Origin: Anaerostipes amylophilus
Lineage (GTDB): Bacteria; Bacillota; Clostridia; Lachnospirales; Lachnospiraceae
DNA length: 64,000 nucleotides
Direction of reading: 5' to 3'
Assembly: GCF_025567365.1 (NCBI RefSeq)
Contig: NZ_JAOQJG010000004.1
Span: 1-64,000 of the forward strand
Made by a program: the position numbers and the translations under genes. The notes beneath the pieces are model-generated. The model was given only the letters and a program-made list of their open reading frames with translations. It had not been told where the DNA came from and did no database searches. This document shows positions 1-7,841 of the stretch, piece by piece (position 1 is the stretch's first letter; each line of letters opens with the position of its first letter).

Positions 1-193
1 AGTGCATCGCAGAGTAGCCAAGTCTGGAAGGGATAAACGCTGAAGGCATCTAAGCGTGAAGCCCCCCTAAAGATAAGATTTCCCATACCGTAAGGTAGTA
101 AGACCCCTTGAAGACGACGAGGTAGATAGGGCAGAGGTGGAAGTACGGTAACGTATGGAGCTGACTGTTACTAATCGGTCGAGGCTTTAACCA
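1..193 (+). rRNA. 23S ribosomal RNA, 3' end (partial)
   Basis: The window opens inside the last domain of a large-subunit rRNA. The segment carries the characteristic 3'-terminal sequence, including ACTAATCGGTCGAGG near 170-184, and ends at the usual TTAACC at about 187-192. The 5' part lies outside the window. The exact mature 3' end is estimated by family resemblance. No 5S rRNA gene follows before mgtE, which is unusual for the common 16S-23S-5S order. Confidence 0.95.
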
Positions 194-307
194 AAGAAGG
201 CTAGAGTGTAAGAGATGTGAATAGTTCTTGTATGTTGTTTTGAAGGTATATCCTTTATATATAGATTTAATATGAAGATTCAAGCATTCTTAGAGATAAG
301 GATGTTT

Positions 308-354
308 TTTTTATTGCATAGAAGATTTCGATGAAATCCCCTATGCAATAAAAA
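308..354. repeat. Perfect hairpin after the rRNA operon
   Basis: A 14-bp perfect stem (308-321 with 341-354) encloses a second perfect 6-bp stem (324-329 with 333-338) and a GAT loop. The T-run lies on the 5' side and the A-run on the 3' side, the reverse of a normal intrinsic terminator on either strand, so termination is not assured. A small GCCC-TCC-GGGC hairpin follows at 355-365. It may still mark the end of the rRNA transcript. The rest of 194-412 shows nothing recognisable. Confidence 0.6.
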
Positions 355-412
355 GCCCTCCGGGCAGGATCACACTGCGGCGGAAAAGATTGTTAAATCA
401 TAGTAAAATAGG

Positions 413-441
413 TTGACGATATCAGAAAAATCTGATAATAT
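413..441 (+). promoter_or_regulatory. Promoter of the mgtE leader with an internal palindrome
   Basis: TTGACG (413-418), a 17-nt spacer and TAATAT (436-441) form a good vegetative promoter. The spacer holds an inverted repeat, TATCAG-AAAAAT-CTGATA, overlapping the -10 element, which is a plausible repressor site. Transcription would begin about 240 nt before mgtE. Confidence 0.65.
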
Positions 442-506
442 AACCCAGAATGAAAACAAAGAATGTTGAGAGATATTAGTAAAGATGTGAAAGGAGGTGT
501 ATGTTC

Positions 507-602
507 ATGGATAGTTGCGATCGTATAGGACGAAGTTGTATGCGGGGTCAAAAAAGAAAATATAAGATGCGAATGCTGCTCTCTGTGAAGATACATGAAT
601 AG
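507..602 (+). CDS. Candidate 31-aa leader peptide upstream of mgtE
   Basis: A short ORF begins at ATG 507 after a strong AAAGGAGGT ribosome site (490-498) at ideal spacing; an in-frame ATG at 501 is too close to that site. The product is 31 residues, basic in the middle (RGQKRKYKMR) with two cysteines, and resembles no family I know. It ends 82 nt before mgtE in the same transcript. I infer a regulatory leader ORF, by analogy with the leader peptide of enterobacterial mgtA, but there is no sequence similarity to that peptide. It could also be chance, since it is short; the ribosome site is the main support. Confidence 0.45.
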   Translation: MDSCDRIGRSCMRGQKRKYKMRMLLSVKIHE

Positions 603-615
603 CAACATTTGTATT

Positions 616-686
616 ATGATATCCTTTTTGATACACCGCGAAACAGAATTTTGCAACCAGATTTAGGAAAAGAAGGAGGATATCAT
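616..686 (+). promoter_or_regulatory. Helix sequestering the mgtE ribosome site and start codon
   Basis: Bases 616-629 can pair continuously with 673-686, 14 pairs including two G-U, across a 43-nt loop. The right arm contains the entire Shine-Dalgarno AAGGAGG (673-679) and the first two bases of the mgtE start codon; CCTTTTT (623-629) acts as an anti-Shine-Dalgarno. Bases 631-637 (ATACACC) in the loop can alternatively pair with 496-502 near the leader-ORF ribosome site. This suggests translational control, but no M-box consensus is visible. Pairing was judged by eye, without energy calculation. Confidence 0.55.
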
Positions 687-2082
687 GAAAAATGCAAGAA
701 ATCAGCATAGAACAGATTATGCAAAAGAATTGATCAAGATCGTACAGACAACGAAAGATAGAGAAGAATTAAAGAAAAAGATCGCAGCTTATCACGAAAG
801 AGATATTGCAAATGCAATCGTAGAATCAGATAAAACAGTTAGAAAATGTATCTATGACATTTTAGACATTGCAGATATTGCAGAGATTTTTTCTTATATC
901 GAAGAGGAACCAGGAAAATATCTGGAAGAAATGCCAATTGAACAGGCAGCGAAAGTTGTATCAAACATGGATTCAGATGATGCGATGGATCTGTTTGAAG
1001 AACTAAATGAAGAAGATAAATACAAATTATTAAAGAGACTGGATAAAGAAGCAAAAGAAGATGTTCAGAAACTGCTGTCTTACGAGGAAGATCAGATCGG
1101 TAGTTGTATGACGAATAATTATATCGTAGTAAGAAATGATGTAACGATTCGTGAGGCAATGAGTACACTTGTAAAGCAGGCAGGAGAACATGATAATATC
1201 CAGACACTTTATGTGATAGATGAGAATGGGATTTTTGCAGGAGCGATCGATCTGAAAGATTTGATCATCGCAAGAGAACATGATAATCTACAGGACATCA
1301 TAAGCAGTTCTTATCCTTATGTATATGAACATGAAAAAATCAGTGAATGTATGGAAATCTTAACAGATTACGAAGAAGATTCCATCCCAGTACTGACACA
1401 AGATAAGAAAATCGCAGGAATCTTAACATCTTCCGATATTGTAGAATTGGTCGATGACGAGATGGGAGATGACTATGCAAAACTTGCTGGTTTAACAGAA
1501 GAGGAAGATTTAAATGAACCCACGATAGTTAGTATGAAGAAGAGACTTCCATGGTTGATCGCATTGTTATTCTTAGGAATGGCAGTATCCTCAGTTGTTG
1601 GAATGTTTGAATCTATTGTTGCGGTATTACCAATCGTTATCTGTTTCCAATCCCTGGTACTTGATATGGCGGGAAATGTTGGAACACAGTCTTTAGCTGT
1701 AACAATCCGCGTATTAATGGATGAAAATCTGTCAGGTAAGAAAAAGATTGCTTTGTTATTTAAAGAAATGAAGATCGGTTTCTTAAATGGAGCGAGCCTA
1801 GCGATCATGGCACTCGTATTTTTAGGGGTGTACATCCATTTATTTAAACATTATGCATGGATTTCTTCATTTCTGATTTCAGGGTGCGTAGGAATTTCAC
1901 TGATCGTTGCGATGGTGATCTCAAGCCTTGTAGGAACGATCATTCCAATGTTCTTTCATAAGATCAATATTGACCCAGCAGTGGCTTCTGGTCCATTGAT
2001 CACAACTATCAATGATCTAGTTGCAGTTATCACATATTATGGACTTTCTGGTCTTGTGTTGATTCAGTTATTCCATATATAA
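685..2082 (+). CDS. mgtE: Magnesium transporter MgtE
   Basis: A 465-aa MgtE-family Mg2+ channel. The layout is typical: an N-terminal helical superfamily domain (about 35-135) with the DAMDLFEEL-type repeat, a pair of CBS domains (about 140-265; GSCMTNNYIVV, then SIPVLTQDKKIAGIL), and a C-terminal five-helix membrane domain from about residue 285, with the conserved segment QSLVLDMAGNVGTQSLA that lines the pore. In this family the cytosolic domains close the channel when intracellular Mg2+ is high. The start at 685 follows AAGGAGG at 673-679. The long leader with an upstream ORF and a start-burying helix suggests expression control as well. A convergent terminator follows immediately. Confidence 0.95.
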   Translation: MKNARNQHRTDYAKELIKIVQTTKDREELKKKIAAYHERDIANAIVESDKTVRKCIYDILDIADIAEIFSYIEEEPGKYLEEMPIEQAAKVVSNMDSDDAMDLFEELNEEDKYKLLKRLDKEAKEDVQKLLSYEEDQIGSCMTNNYIVVRNDVTIREAMSTLVKQAGEHDNIQTLYVIDENGIFAGAIDLKDLIIAREHDNLQDIISSSYPYVYEHEKISECMEILTDYEEDSIPVLTQDKKIAGILTSSDIVELVDDEMGDDYAKLAGLTEEEDLNEPTIVSMKKRLPWLIALLFLGMAVSSVVGMFESIVAVLPIVICFQSLVLDMAGNVGTQSLAVTIRVLMDENLSGKKKIALLFKEMKIGFLNGASLAIMALVFLGVYIHLFKHYAWISSFLISGCVGISLIVAMVISSLVGTIIPMFFHKINIDPAVASGPLITTINDLVAVITYYGLSGLVLIQLFHI

Positions 2083-2124
2083 AGAAGAGAGTGGCAAAAG
2101 TAAATTCTTGCCACTCTCTTCTTT
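2081..2124. terminator. Bidirectional terminator between mgtE and the HD-GYP gene
   Basis: A 17-bp perfect stem (2081-2097 with 2108-2124) with a 10-nt loop overlaps the stop codons of both convergent genes. A/T-rich flanks on each side allow termination in both directions. Confidence 0.85.
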
Positions 2125-4951
2125 ATATGTTTGGTGCTTTATTTTTCATGATCGGAATATATTCATAAGTTGGTTCAAGATGATGTTTGCTATATAACTT
2201 ATAATATTCGATAAAGATACGATTCATAATCTGAGGTATCTTTGTTTCATCAGTCTCATATAAAATGATCAGATACTGCATGGAACTGTAATGAGTACAG
2301 ATATCAACTTTTCGAATTTTTTGACGGATCGCCTGTTCCATGCAATCAAGCGCATCCTCGATGTTCTCGATATACATGATATGATCAGGATTTGTTTCCA
2401 TCGTGACCATCACTAGATAACAGTGATATTTGTAGCGGTTACCCAGATGATGCATATATTCATAGATTTTAGCAAACTCACGATAATCAAGATCAAGTAC
2501 ACCAGAGTAATTACCATTTTCACGTAATGCTTTTGCAATTAAAGAGAGATCATTTTTAACCGTGTGGTCGTCACACCCAGATTCAGAAATCTGCCGATAA
2601 AAGGAGAAGTCGCTTTTTCCATTTTGTTTTACGAAATATAGTGCTTTATCAGCTTTTGTATAACATTCGTCAAAAGAATCTCCAATATTGCACATATATA
2701 GTCCGGCAGAAATGGATGCAGCATGAAGCTCAGGATCTTGTTCCTTTCGAGTATTAAATTTCTTAAAAATAGCAGTTATAACTTCTGTAATACTATTTTG
2801 ATCAGCATTTGGCATAAATAATAGAAATTCATCTCCGCCAAGACGACAGACAAGACATTCACTGGAATATTCTAATAATAGATTACCAAGAAGCTTCAAT
2901 ACACGATCACCAGCTTTGTGGCCATAGATGTCATTGATGGTTTTTAAATTGTCCATATCCATAAAGACAAGACATCCGCTGTGGCGTTTCATCAACTGCG
3001 CAATGGCTTGCTCACCTTTATTTCTGGTTGGAAGCCCAGTTAAAAAGTCGAGATTTTCTTTGGTTTTTTGTGTACGGATCGTGCTCATGATGTCAGAAAT
3101 GAATTGACTCATTTCGATTTCAGCTTCAGGAATCTGAGTATTCTCAGTGATACTTAAAAGATCTTCTTTGACATGAATACGGTCTTCCCTTAATAGTTTT
3201 AAAAAGATATCAGTGATCTCAGGATCAAACTGAGTCCCTTTATTATTCTCTAATTCCTGTATGATCTTTTCTGGTGGAAGTTGATTTCGGTAAATTCTCT
3301 GGGAACTCATAGCATCATAACTGTCAGCAACCGCAACAATTCTTGCATGTAGTGGAATCTCTTTTCCCTTTAAACCGTCAGGATAACCATTTCCATCATA
3401 ACGTTCATGATGATTGCGTACAATTTCTTGTACGTGATCGATCAGAGAAATATTCTTTAAGATATTTGCACCAATGATCGTATGTTCCTTAATAATAGAA
3501 AATTCTTCCTCAGAAAGTTTGCTTGGTTTATTTAAAATGGTATCAGGAATAGCAATTTTGCCGATATCATGAAGATGAGCAGCATTTTTTAGATTACTAA
3601 GTTCTTTTTCATTCCATCCAAGTTCACGAGCAATCAAAACGGAATACTCTGCAACACGATGAGAATGTCCTTTCGTATATTCATCTTTTGCCTCGATCGT
3701 GGTGGATAACATCTGCATCAACTGCAGAGACATCTCTTCTATATTTTTTTTACGTTTATCGAGTTCTTCCTGTTGCTGGTGTTTGATGATATCACGGATG
3801 ATATGGATCGTATAGATCACATTTATAAACAGTAAGATCAAAATAGCGATACCGACAAATACACCAGAAACAGATACTTTGTAATATACAGAAATTGCTT
3901 CAAAAATCACAGAAAGCATTGTAATAAGCAGTCCAAAGAACAACAGGCAATCACTTCGACTCCGATGATTCCAATATCTGATCAGAAAAGTAAGAATGAC
4001 AGCAAGGAAAGTAATAATAAGGATTGCGTGTGCTGCTGGCATTGTCTCAATATAATCTGCAACGCCTGTAAGATGCAGGATCGTACAGATGATAAAATTC
4101 AATAAAGCAATAAAACAAATCGATTGAAAGATCTTTTTATATTTACCTTTCTGAAGATTATTGACATATAAGGAAATCGGCAACGGACATAACATGAGCA
4201 TAATAAAACATGAAGTTGCAAGTCCAGATGCATTTGGAACAAGGATCTGCCGCATTTTTGATTCTCCGATCATCCAGACAGAACCCATAAGCGTACACCA
4301 TCCAAGATATTCCATATTAAACTTGGTTTTGTAAACAATTCCAAGGGCGATACTGAATAAGATTGTGACAATCGATGCAAAAAAGATAAATGATCCGATC
4401 ACGGTTCCAGAGAAGTTATGATTGAAAATATAACTCCAGATCTGCATTTGATCTCCACAGTAAATCGTATTGACAACACCAGAGTAGTTACTCGTATATG
4501 TTGTAAGTTCCAGACAAAGTTCCTTTCCGGCATCTGCAGACGAAGTATTGCAGAATATATAACGGCTGGCAGAGTTTTTGCCAAATCGGTGCAGGCTTTT
4601 TGCATTGTACTCTTTTCGAAGTTTTCCATCAATGTAAAAACGTACATCTTGAAGGGAAGAACGGATTGCGATCACATTCTCGTTATAATCATCTGGAAGT
4701 GTAGTAGTAATGATCATCGTCTGTTTTGCTGGAACTTTATAACGTCCAGGGACAGAAATGTTTTGTTTTGTACCATCGGATTTCTTCCATGTAAAAGTAC
4801 CATTGTAGATGATGGAATGTCCAGATTGGTCAAAAAACTGTTCATCAGGTCCTAAAATCTGAATCCCAATGAACCAGACAAAGATGATCATCATCAAAAT
4901 ATAAAATAGTCTGGAAATATTTTTATTAGTTTTGTATGGTTTTCTGATCAA
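2123..4951 (-). CDS. Membrane HD-GYP phosphodiesterase / GGDEF protein
   Basis: Predicted cyclic-di-GMP turnover protein, 942 aa from a TTG start at 4951. That start follows GGAGGGGG at good spacing. The longer in-frame ATG at 5002 lies only 10 nt below the -10 box, with no ribosome site, so I prefer TTG. Order: membrane anchor (about 15-33), an extracytoplasmic beta-rich region (to about 175), a multi-helix membrane bundle (about 180-390), HD-GYP domain with HDIGK (461-465) and HHERYDGNGYPDGL near 514-527, then GGDEF (705-709). The residues just before GGDEF lack the RxxD inhibitory site. About 145 residues after the GGDEF domain are unrecognised. Both degradation and synthesis motifs look intact, so net activity cannot be read from sequence. 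It faces mgtE across a shared terminator. Confidence 0.85.
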   Translation of the reverse strand: MIRKPYKTNKNISRLFYILMMIIFVWFIGIQILGPDEQFFDQSGHSIIYNGTFTWKKSDGTKQNISVPGRYKVPAKQTMIITTTLPDDYNENVIAIRSSLQDVRFYIDGKLRKEYNAKSLHRFGKNSASRYIFCNTSSADAGKELCLELTTYTSNYSGVVNTIYCGDQMQIWSYIFNHNFSGTVIGSFIFFASIVTILFSIALGIVYKTKFNMEYLGWCTLMGSVWMIGESKMRQILVPNASGLATSCFIMLMLCPLPISLYVNNLQKGKYKKIFQSICFIALLNFIICTILHLTGVADYIETMPAAHAILIITFLAVILTFLIRYWNHRSRSDCLLFFGLLITMLSVIFEAISVYYKVSVSGVFVGIAILILLFINVIYTIHIIRDIIKHQQQEELDKRKKNIEEMSLQLMQMLSTTIEAKDEYTKGHSHRVAEYSVLIARELGWNEKELSNLKNAAHLHDIGKIAIPDTILNKPSKLSEEEFSIIKEHTIIGANILKNISLIDHVQEIVRNHHERYDGNGYPDGLKGKEIPLHARIVAVADSYDAMSSQRIYRNQLPPEKIIQELENNKGTQFDPEITDIFLKLLREDRIHVKEDLLSITENTQIPEAEIEMSQFISDIMSTIRTQKTKENLDFLTGLPTRNKGEQAIAQLMKRHSGCLVFMDMDNLKTINDIYGHKAGDRVLKLLGNLLLEYSSECLVCRLGGDEFLLFMPNADQNSITEVITAIFKKFNTRKEQDPELHAASISAGLYMCNIGDSFDECYTKADKALYFVKQNGKSDFSFYRQISESGCDDHTVKNDLSLIAKALRENGNYSGVLDLDYREFAKIYEYMHHLGNRYKYHCYLVMVTMETNPDHIMYIENIEDALDCMEQAIRQKIRKVDICTHYSSMQYLIILYETDETKIPQIMNRIFIEYYKLYSKHHLEPTYEYIPIMKNKAPNI

Positions 4952-5012
4952 AAATAGTTTCCCCCTCCATTTGTTGATCGCATTGTATATCAAAATCAAC
5001 ATAATTAATTTT

Positions 5013-5041
5013 ATTATACGGTTTTATGATTCAATTTGCAA
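5013..5041 (-). promoter_or_regulatory. Promoter of the HD-GYP/GGDEF gene
   Basis: On the minus strand TTGCAA (5041-5036), a 17-nt spacer and TATAAT (5018-5013) make a strong vegetative promoter. The predicted transcript start near 5006 decides against the ATG at 5002 as translation start. Confidence 0.75.
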
Positions 5042-5053
5042 TTTAAACTATAC

Positions 5054-5082
5054 TTGACAGATCAATATTTTTTTGTTAAAGT
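5054..5082 (+). promoter_or_regulatory. Promoter of the riboswitch / cation exchanger transcript
   Basis: TTGACA (5054-5059), 17 nt, TAAAGT (5077-5082). It is placed just upstream of the riboswitch and diverges from the HD-GYP promoter with only 12 nt between the two -35 boxes. Confidence 0.7.
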
Positions 5083-5097
5083 AATCAAACAATCAAT

Positions 5098-5214
5098 ATT
5101 CCATGAGGGAGTAGTTCGCGTCATACAAAGACGTGATTTGTCAACAGACTCGGTAATGACTCGCAGATATCAAGCAAGTCAGCCTGGCAAATATTAAAGA
5201 ATGAGACTCATGTA
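5098..5214 (+). ncRNA. yybP-ykoY family (Mn2+) riboswitch aptamer
   Basis: The segment carries the hallmark GGGAGTAG (5108-5115) after the 5' strand of the closing stem, a middle helix with GTCAAC and AGCCTGGC, and the closing element AATGAGAC before the 3' strand. The closing stem is CATGAG (5102-5107) with CTCATG (5207-5212). This family binds Mn2+ (and Ca2+ structurally), and typically controls metal exporters. The 3' strand of the closing stem is shared with the next terminator, so ligand binding should prevent termination and switch the gene on. Identification is by memory of the consensus, not a covariance search. Confidence 0.85.
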
Positions 5215-5252
5215 TGTTCTTATAGTACATCTGGAACATACATGAGTTTTTC
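5206..5252 (+). terminator. Riboswitch-controlled intrinsic terminator
   Basis: A perfect 14-bp stem (5206-5219 with 5234-5247) is followed by a T-run. Its 5' arm contains the whole 3' strand of the aptamer closing stem (5207-5212), so the two structures exclude each other. This is the expression platform of an ON switch. Confidence 0.85.
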
Positions 5253-5294
5253 TTATGTACAAATAAAAAGACAATTTTGAAAGGAGAAAAACAA

Positions 5295-6296
5295 ATGGAG
5301 AAATTTATCAACCAATCCCCATTATTTTTAGTGATCATCTGTCTGATCATAGGATTTGCATTTTTAATGAAAGGAGCAGACTATTTTGTAGAAGGAAGTT
5401 CAAGTGTCGCCAAACGTTTAAAAGTTCCTTCTATTATCATTGGATTGACGATCGTAGCCATGGGAACATCACTTCCAGAAACTGCAGTCAGTGTAACAGC
5501 GTCTATTGCCAATAATAATGCTCTGGCGATCAGTAATGTAGTTGGTTCTAATATCTTTAATATGATGTTTGTGATCGGAGTCTGTTCAATTTTAGCAACG
5601 ATCGGTGTAAAAAGAGAAACAATTATAAGAGATATTCCATTATCTCTTGTATGTGCGACATTACTTCTCATATTTGGTTATCTTGCATTCGGAGATAGAT
5701 CACATATGATCCTTGGACGTTTTGATGGAATCATTTTCCTTATTATATTTGCCGTATATGTTCTTATGATGGTTTTTCAGGCAATGCGTGCCAGAAATAA
5801 TCAGGAAGTCGTACAACTTGAAACAATGGAAAATGAAGAATTGATGATCATGTCTTATCCAAAGAGTCTGTTATGTATCGTTGGAGGTGCAGCAGCCATT
5901 GCATTTGGTGGAGATCTTACAGTTGATGCCGCAAGCAGGATTGCCATAGATTTTGGAATGAGCCAGAATCTTGTAGGATTAACGATCGTTTCTATCGGAA
6001 CTTCCCTGCCAGAACTAGTAACATCCATCGTAGCAGCAAGAAAAAATGAAGTTGATATGGCAGTTGGAAATGCAATTGGTTCGAATATCTTTAATATTCT
6101 TATGGTACTTGGAATTGCATCCGCGATCAGTCCATTACAATTGATCGGTGAAAATATTATCGATATTGTTGTATTAGTCGTATTTTCTATCGTTGTATGG
6201 TTCTTTGGAGCAACAAAAAAAGAGATTTCAAGAACAGAAGGAATCATAATGATCTGCTTGTATTTATGCTATAGTGCATACATCATTATGCGCTAG
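5295..6296 (+). CDS. CaCA-family cation/proton or sodium antiporter (YrbG-like)
   Basis: A 333-aa integral membrane exchanger of the Ca2+:cation antiporter family. Both signature alpha-repeats are present in inverted halves: AMGTSLPETAVS...GSNIFN in the first and SIGTSLPELVTS...GSNIFN in the second, each with the ion-binding glutamate. About ten membrane helices are likely, with a short cytoplasmic loop in the middle (about 165-185). ATG 5295 was chosen for the AAGGAG site 8 nt upstream; an in-frame TTG at 5277 precedes that site. The Mn2+ riboswitch points to Mn2+ (or mixed Mn2+/Ca2+) export rather than plain Ca2+ exchange. That is inference from control, not from the protein, since family members with different ions look alike. 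Confidence 0.9.
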   Translation: MEKFINQSPLFLVIICLIIGFAFLMKGADYFVEGSSSVAKRLKVPSIIIGLTIVAMGTSLPETAVSVTASIANNNALAISNVVGSNIFNMMFVIGVCSILATIGVKRETIIRDIPLSLVCATLLLIFGYLAFGDRSHMILGRFDGIIFLIIFAVYVLMMVFQAMRARNNQEVVQLETMENEELMIMSYPKSLLCIVGGAAAIAFGGDLTVDAASRIAIDFGMSQNLVGLTIVSIGTSLPELVTSIVAARKNEVDMAVGNAIGSNIFNILMVLGIASAISPLQLIGENIIDIVVLVVFSIVVWFFGATKKEISRTEGIIMICLYLCYSAYIIMR

Positions 6297-6305
6297 TCGT
6301 AATCA

Positions 6306-6334
6306 TTGACATTACACCACTGCCACTATAAAAT
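6306..6334 (+). promoter_or_regulatory. Promoter of the Rrf2-oxidoreductase operon
   Basis: TTGACA (6306-6311), 17 nt, TAAAAT (6329-6334), about 25 nt before the start codon of the Rrf2 gene. If the regulator is autoregulatory, its site should lie here; no clear palindrome was seen. Confidence 0.6.
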
Positions 6335-6358
6335 ATAAGGTATACAGGAGGAAAGAAA

Positions 6359-6799
6359 ATGCAGATATCAAGCAGATTTACAATGGCGATTCATATGTTT
6401 GCATGTATAGATGTATTTAAAGATATGAAAATGACCAGTGATTTTATGGCAGCAAGCATCGGAACGAATCCCGTGATCATAAGGAAACTTTTGCAACAGC
6501 TCAAAGCAGCAGACCTGGTTGAAGTATTAAGAGGAACTGGCGGCGTGAAAGTGAAACGTCCATTTAATGAGATCACATTTTTAGATATTTATCAGGCTGT
6601 GGAATGCACACCACAGGAAGAATTATTCCATTTCCATGAGAAGCCAAACCAGAAATGTTCGGTAGGCCGTAATATCCATCATGTGCTGGATAGTAAATTA
6701 GATAAAGTACAAAGGGCGATGGAACAAGAACTTGCTAAGATAACCTTAGAAGATGTAAAAGAAGAGATGGAAGAGTGGATCAGGAAGGAGAACGAATGA
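6359..6799 (+). CDS. Rrf2-family transcriptional regulator (non-IscR type)
   Basis: A 146-aa protein with the Rrf2 winged-helix fold: an N-terminal helix-turn-helix (about 1-60, including SIGTNPVIIRKLLQQLKAA) and the wing motif RGTGGVKV near 60-67, followed by a dimerisation helix. It has two cysteines, in VECTP and KCSVG, rather than the three-cysteine Fe-S cluster of IscR, so it resembles the YwnA-like regulators, several of which sense electrophiles or redox state. A strong ribosome site (AGGAGGAAA) precedes it. It overlaps the following oxidoreductase by 4 bp (ATGA), so the pair is probably co-translated and functionally linked; the signal is unknown. Confidence 0.85.
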   Translation: MQISSRFTMAIHMFACIDVFKDMKMTSDFMAASIGTNPVIIRKLLQQLKAADLVEVLRGTGGVKVKRPFNEITFLDIYQAVECTPQEELFHFHEKPNQKCSVGRNIHHVLDSKLDKVQRAMEQELAKITLEDVKEEMEEWIRKENE

Positions 6800-7785
6800 T
6801 CAGATTAGCAACGATCGGAACCAACTTTATCACAGACTGGTTCATGGAAGGAGTTCAGGAATTAGAAGAGATTAAATTAACTGCGGTATATTCAAGAAAT
6901 TTAGAAAAAGGAAAGCAGTTTGCAGCAAAATATGGTGTAGAGAAAGTATATAACAATTACGAAGAAATGGCACAAGATCCAGAGATTGATGCTGTTTATG
7001 TAGCAAGTCCGACTTATATGCATTACGCACATTCCATTACAATGATCAATTATGGAAAACATGTTTTGTGCGAGAAACCAGTCTGTTCAAATCGTGAAGA
7101 ATTAGATATACTTACCCAAGCAGCGAAAGAACAAGGTGTTGTATTTATGGAAGCTATGAAGAATGTTCATTCACCAGGATTTTATGCAATGATGGATAAT
7201 CTTCATAAGATCGGAACGATAAGGAGAGCAACGATCCAGTATTGTCAGTATTCTTCTAGATATGACAAATTCAAAAATGGTATCATAGAGAATGCGTTCA
7301 ATCCAAAGCTTTCTAATGGGGCATTAATGGATATTGGATCTTATTGCATCCATTTCCTCGCAAGTTTATTTGGCAAACCAGAAAAGATCTTGGCGGACAG
7401 CATTTTTCTTGAAAATGGAGTTGATGGAGCAGGAAGTGTGATCGCATCTTATGGAGATAAGCAGGCAGAGATCATTTATTCCAAGATCACAGATTCTAAA
7501 CTGCCAACACAGATTCAGGGAGAAAAGGGCTGTATGATCATTGAAGAATGTCCGATCATTAAGAAGATTACGATTCTTTATCGTAATGGGGAGAAAGAAG
7601 AATTACAATTTGAAAAAAGAGACAATCCAATGATCTACGAGACAAGAGATTTTATAGAACTGATCAAAAAACATAAAGTCGATCATGAATTTTTAAGATC
7701 ATCAGAGATTGAGATGGATATCATAGATGAAGTACGAAGACAGACAGGAATCATATTTCCAGCAGATAAGATCAGAGAACAATGA
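6796..7785 (+). CDS. Gfo/Idh/MocA-family NAD(P)-dependent oxidoreductase
   Basis: A 329-aa dehydrogenase. The N-terminal Rossmann domain starts MIRLATIGTNFITDWF, where the second half of the GxGxxG loop is degenerate, as seen in some members. CEKPVCSN (around residue 92) is the family EKP motif with the catalytic lysine. The C-terminal alpha/beta domain carries GALMDIGSYCIHFL. Substrates in this family are sugars, inositols or related cyclic alcohols and cannot be assigned here. The start at 6796 overlaps the regulator's stop codon and has GGAAGGAG upstream. It is the second gene of a two-gene operon with the Rrf2 regulator. Confidence 0.85.
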   Translation: MIRLATIGTNFITDWFMEGVQELEEIKLTAVYSRNLEKGKQFAAKYGVEKVYNNYEEMAQDPEIDAVYVASPTYMHYAHSITMINYGKHVLCEKPVCSNREELDILTQAAKEQGVVFMEAMKNVHSPGFYAMMDNLHKIGTIRRATIQYCQYSSRYDKFKNGIIENAFNPKLSNGALMDIGSYCIHFLASLFGKPEKILADSIFLENGVDGAGSVIASYGDKQAEIIYSKITDSKLPTQIQGEKGCMIIEECPIIKKITILYRNGEKEELQFEKRDNPMIYETRDFIELIKKHKVDHEFLRSSEIEMDIIDEVRRQTGIIFPADKIREQ

Positions 7786-7841
7786 TCCTAAATAAGAGAT
7801 TTTAAAATAAGACTAATAAACAAGAAGGGAAATCAAAAAAC

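Noticed and set aside
308..354. Intrinsic terminator of the rRNA operon
   Set aside because: The T-run precedes and the A-run follows the stem, the reverse of a working U-tract on either strand. Listed as a hairpin only.
413..686. M-box Mg2+ riboswitch before mgtE
   Set aside because: None of the conserved M-box core sequences could be found by eye; also not in the corA leader.
4418..4855. 145-codon plus-strand ORF
   Set aside because: It is antisense to the conserved HD-GYP/GGDEF gene, has no family resemblance and no ribosome site.
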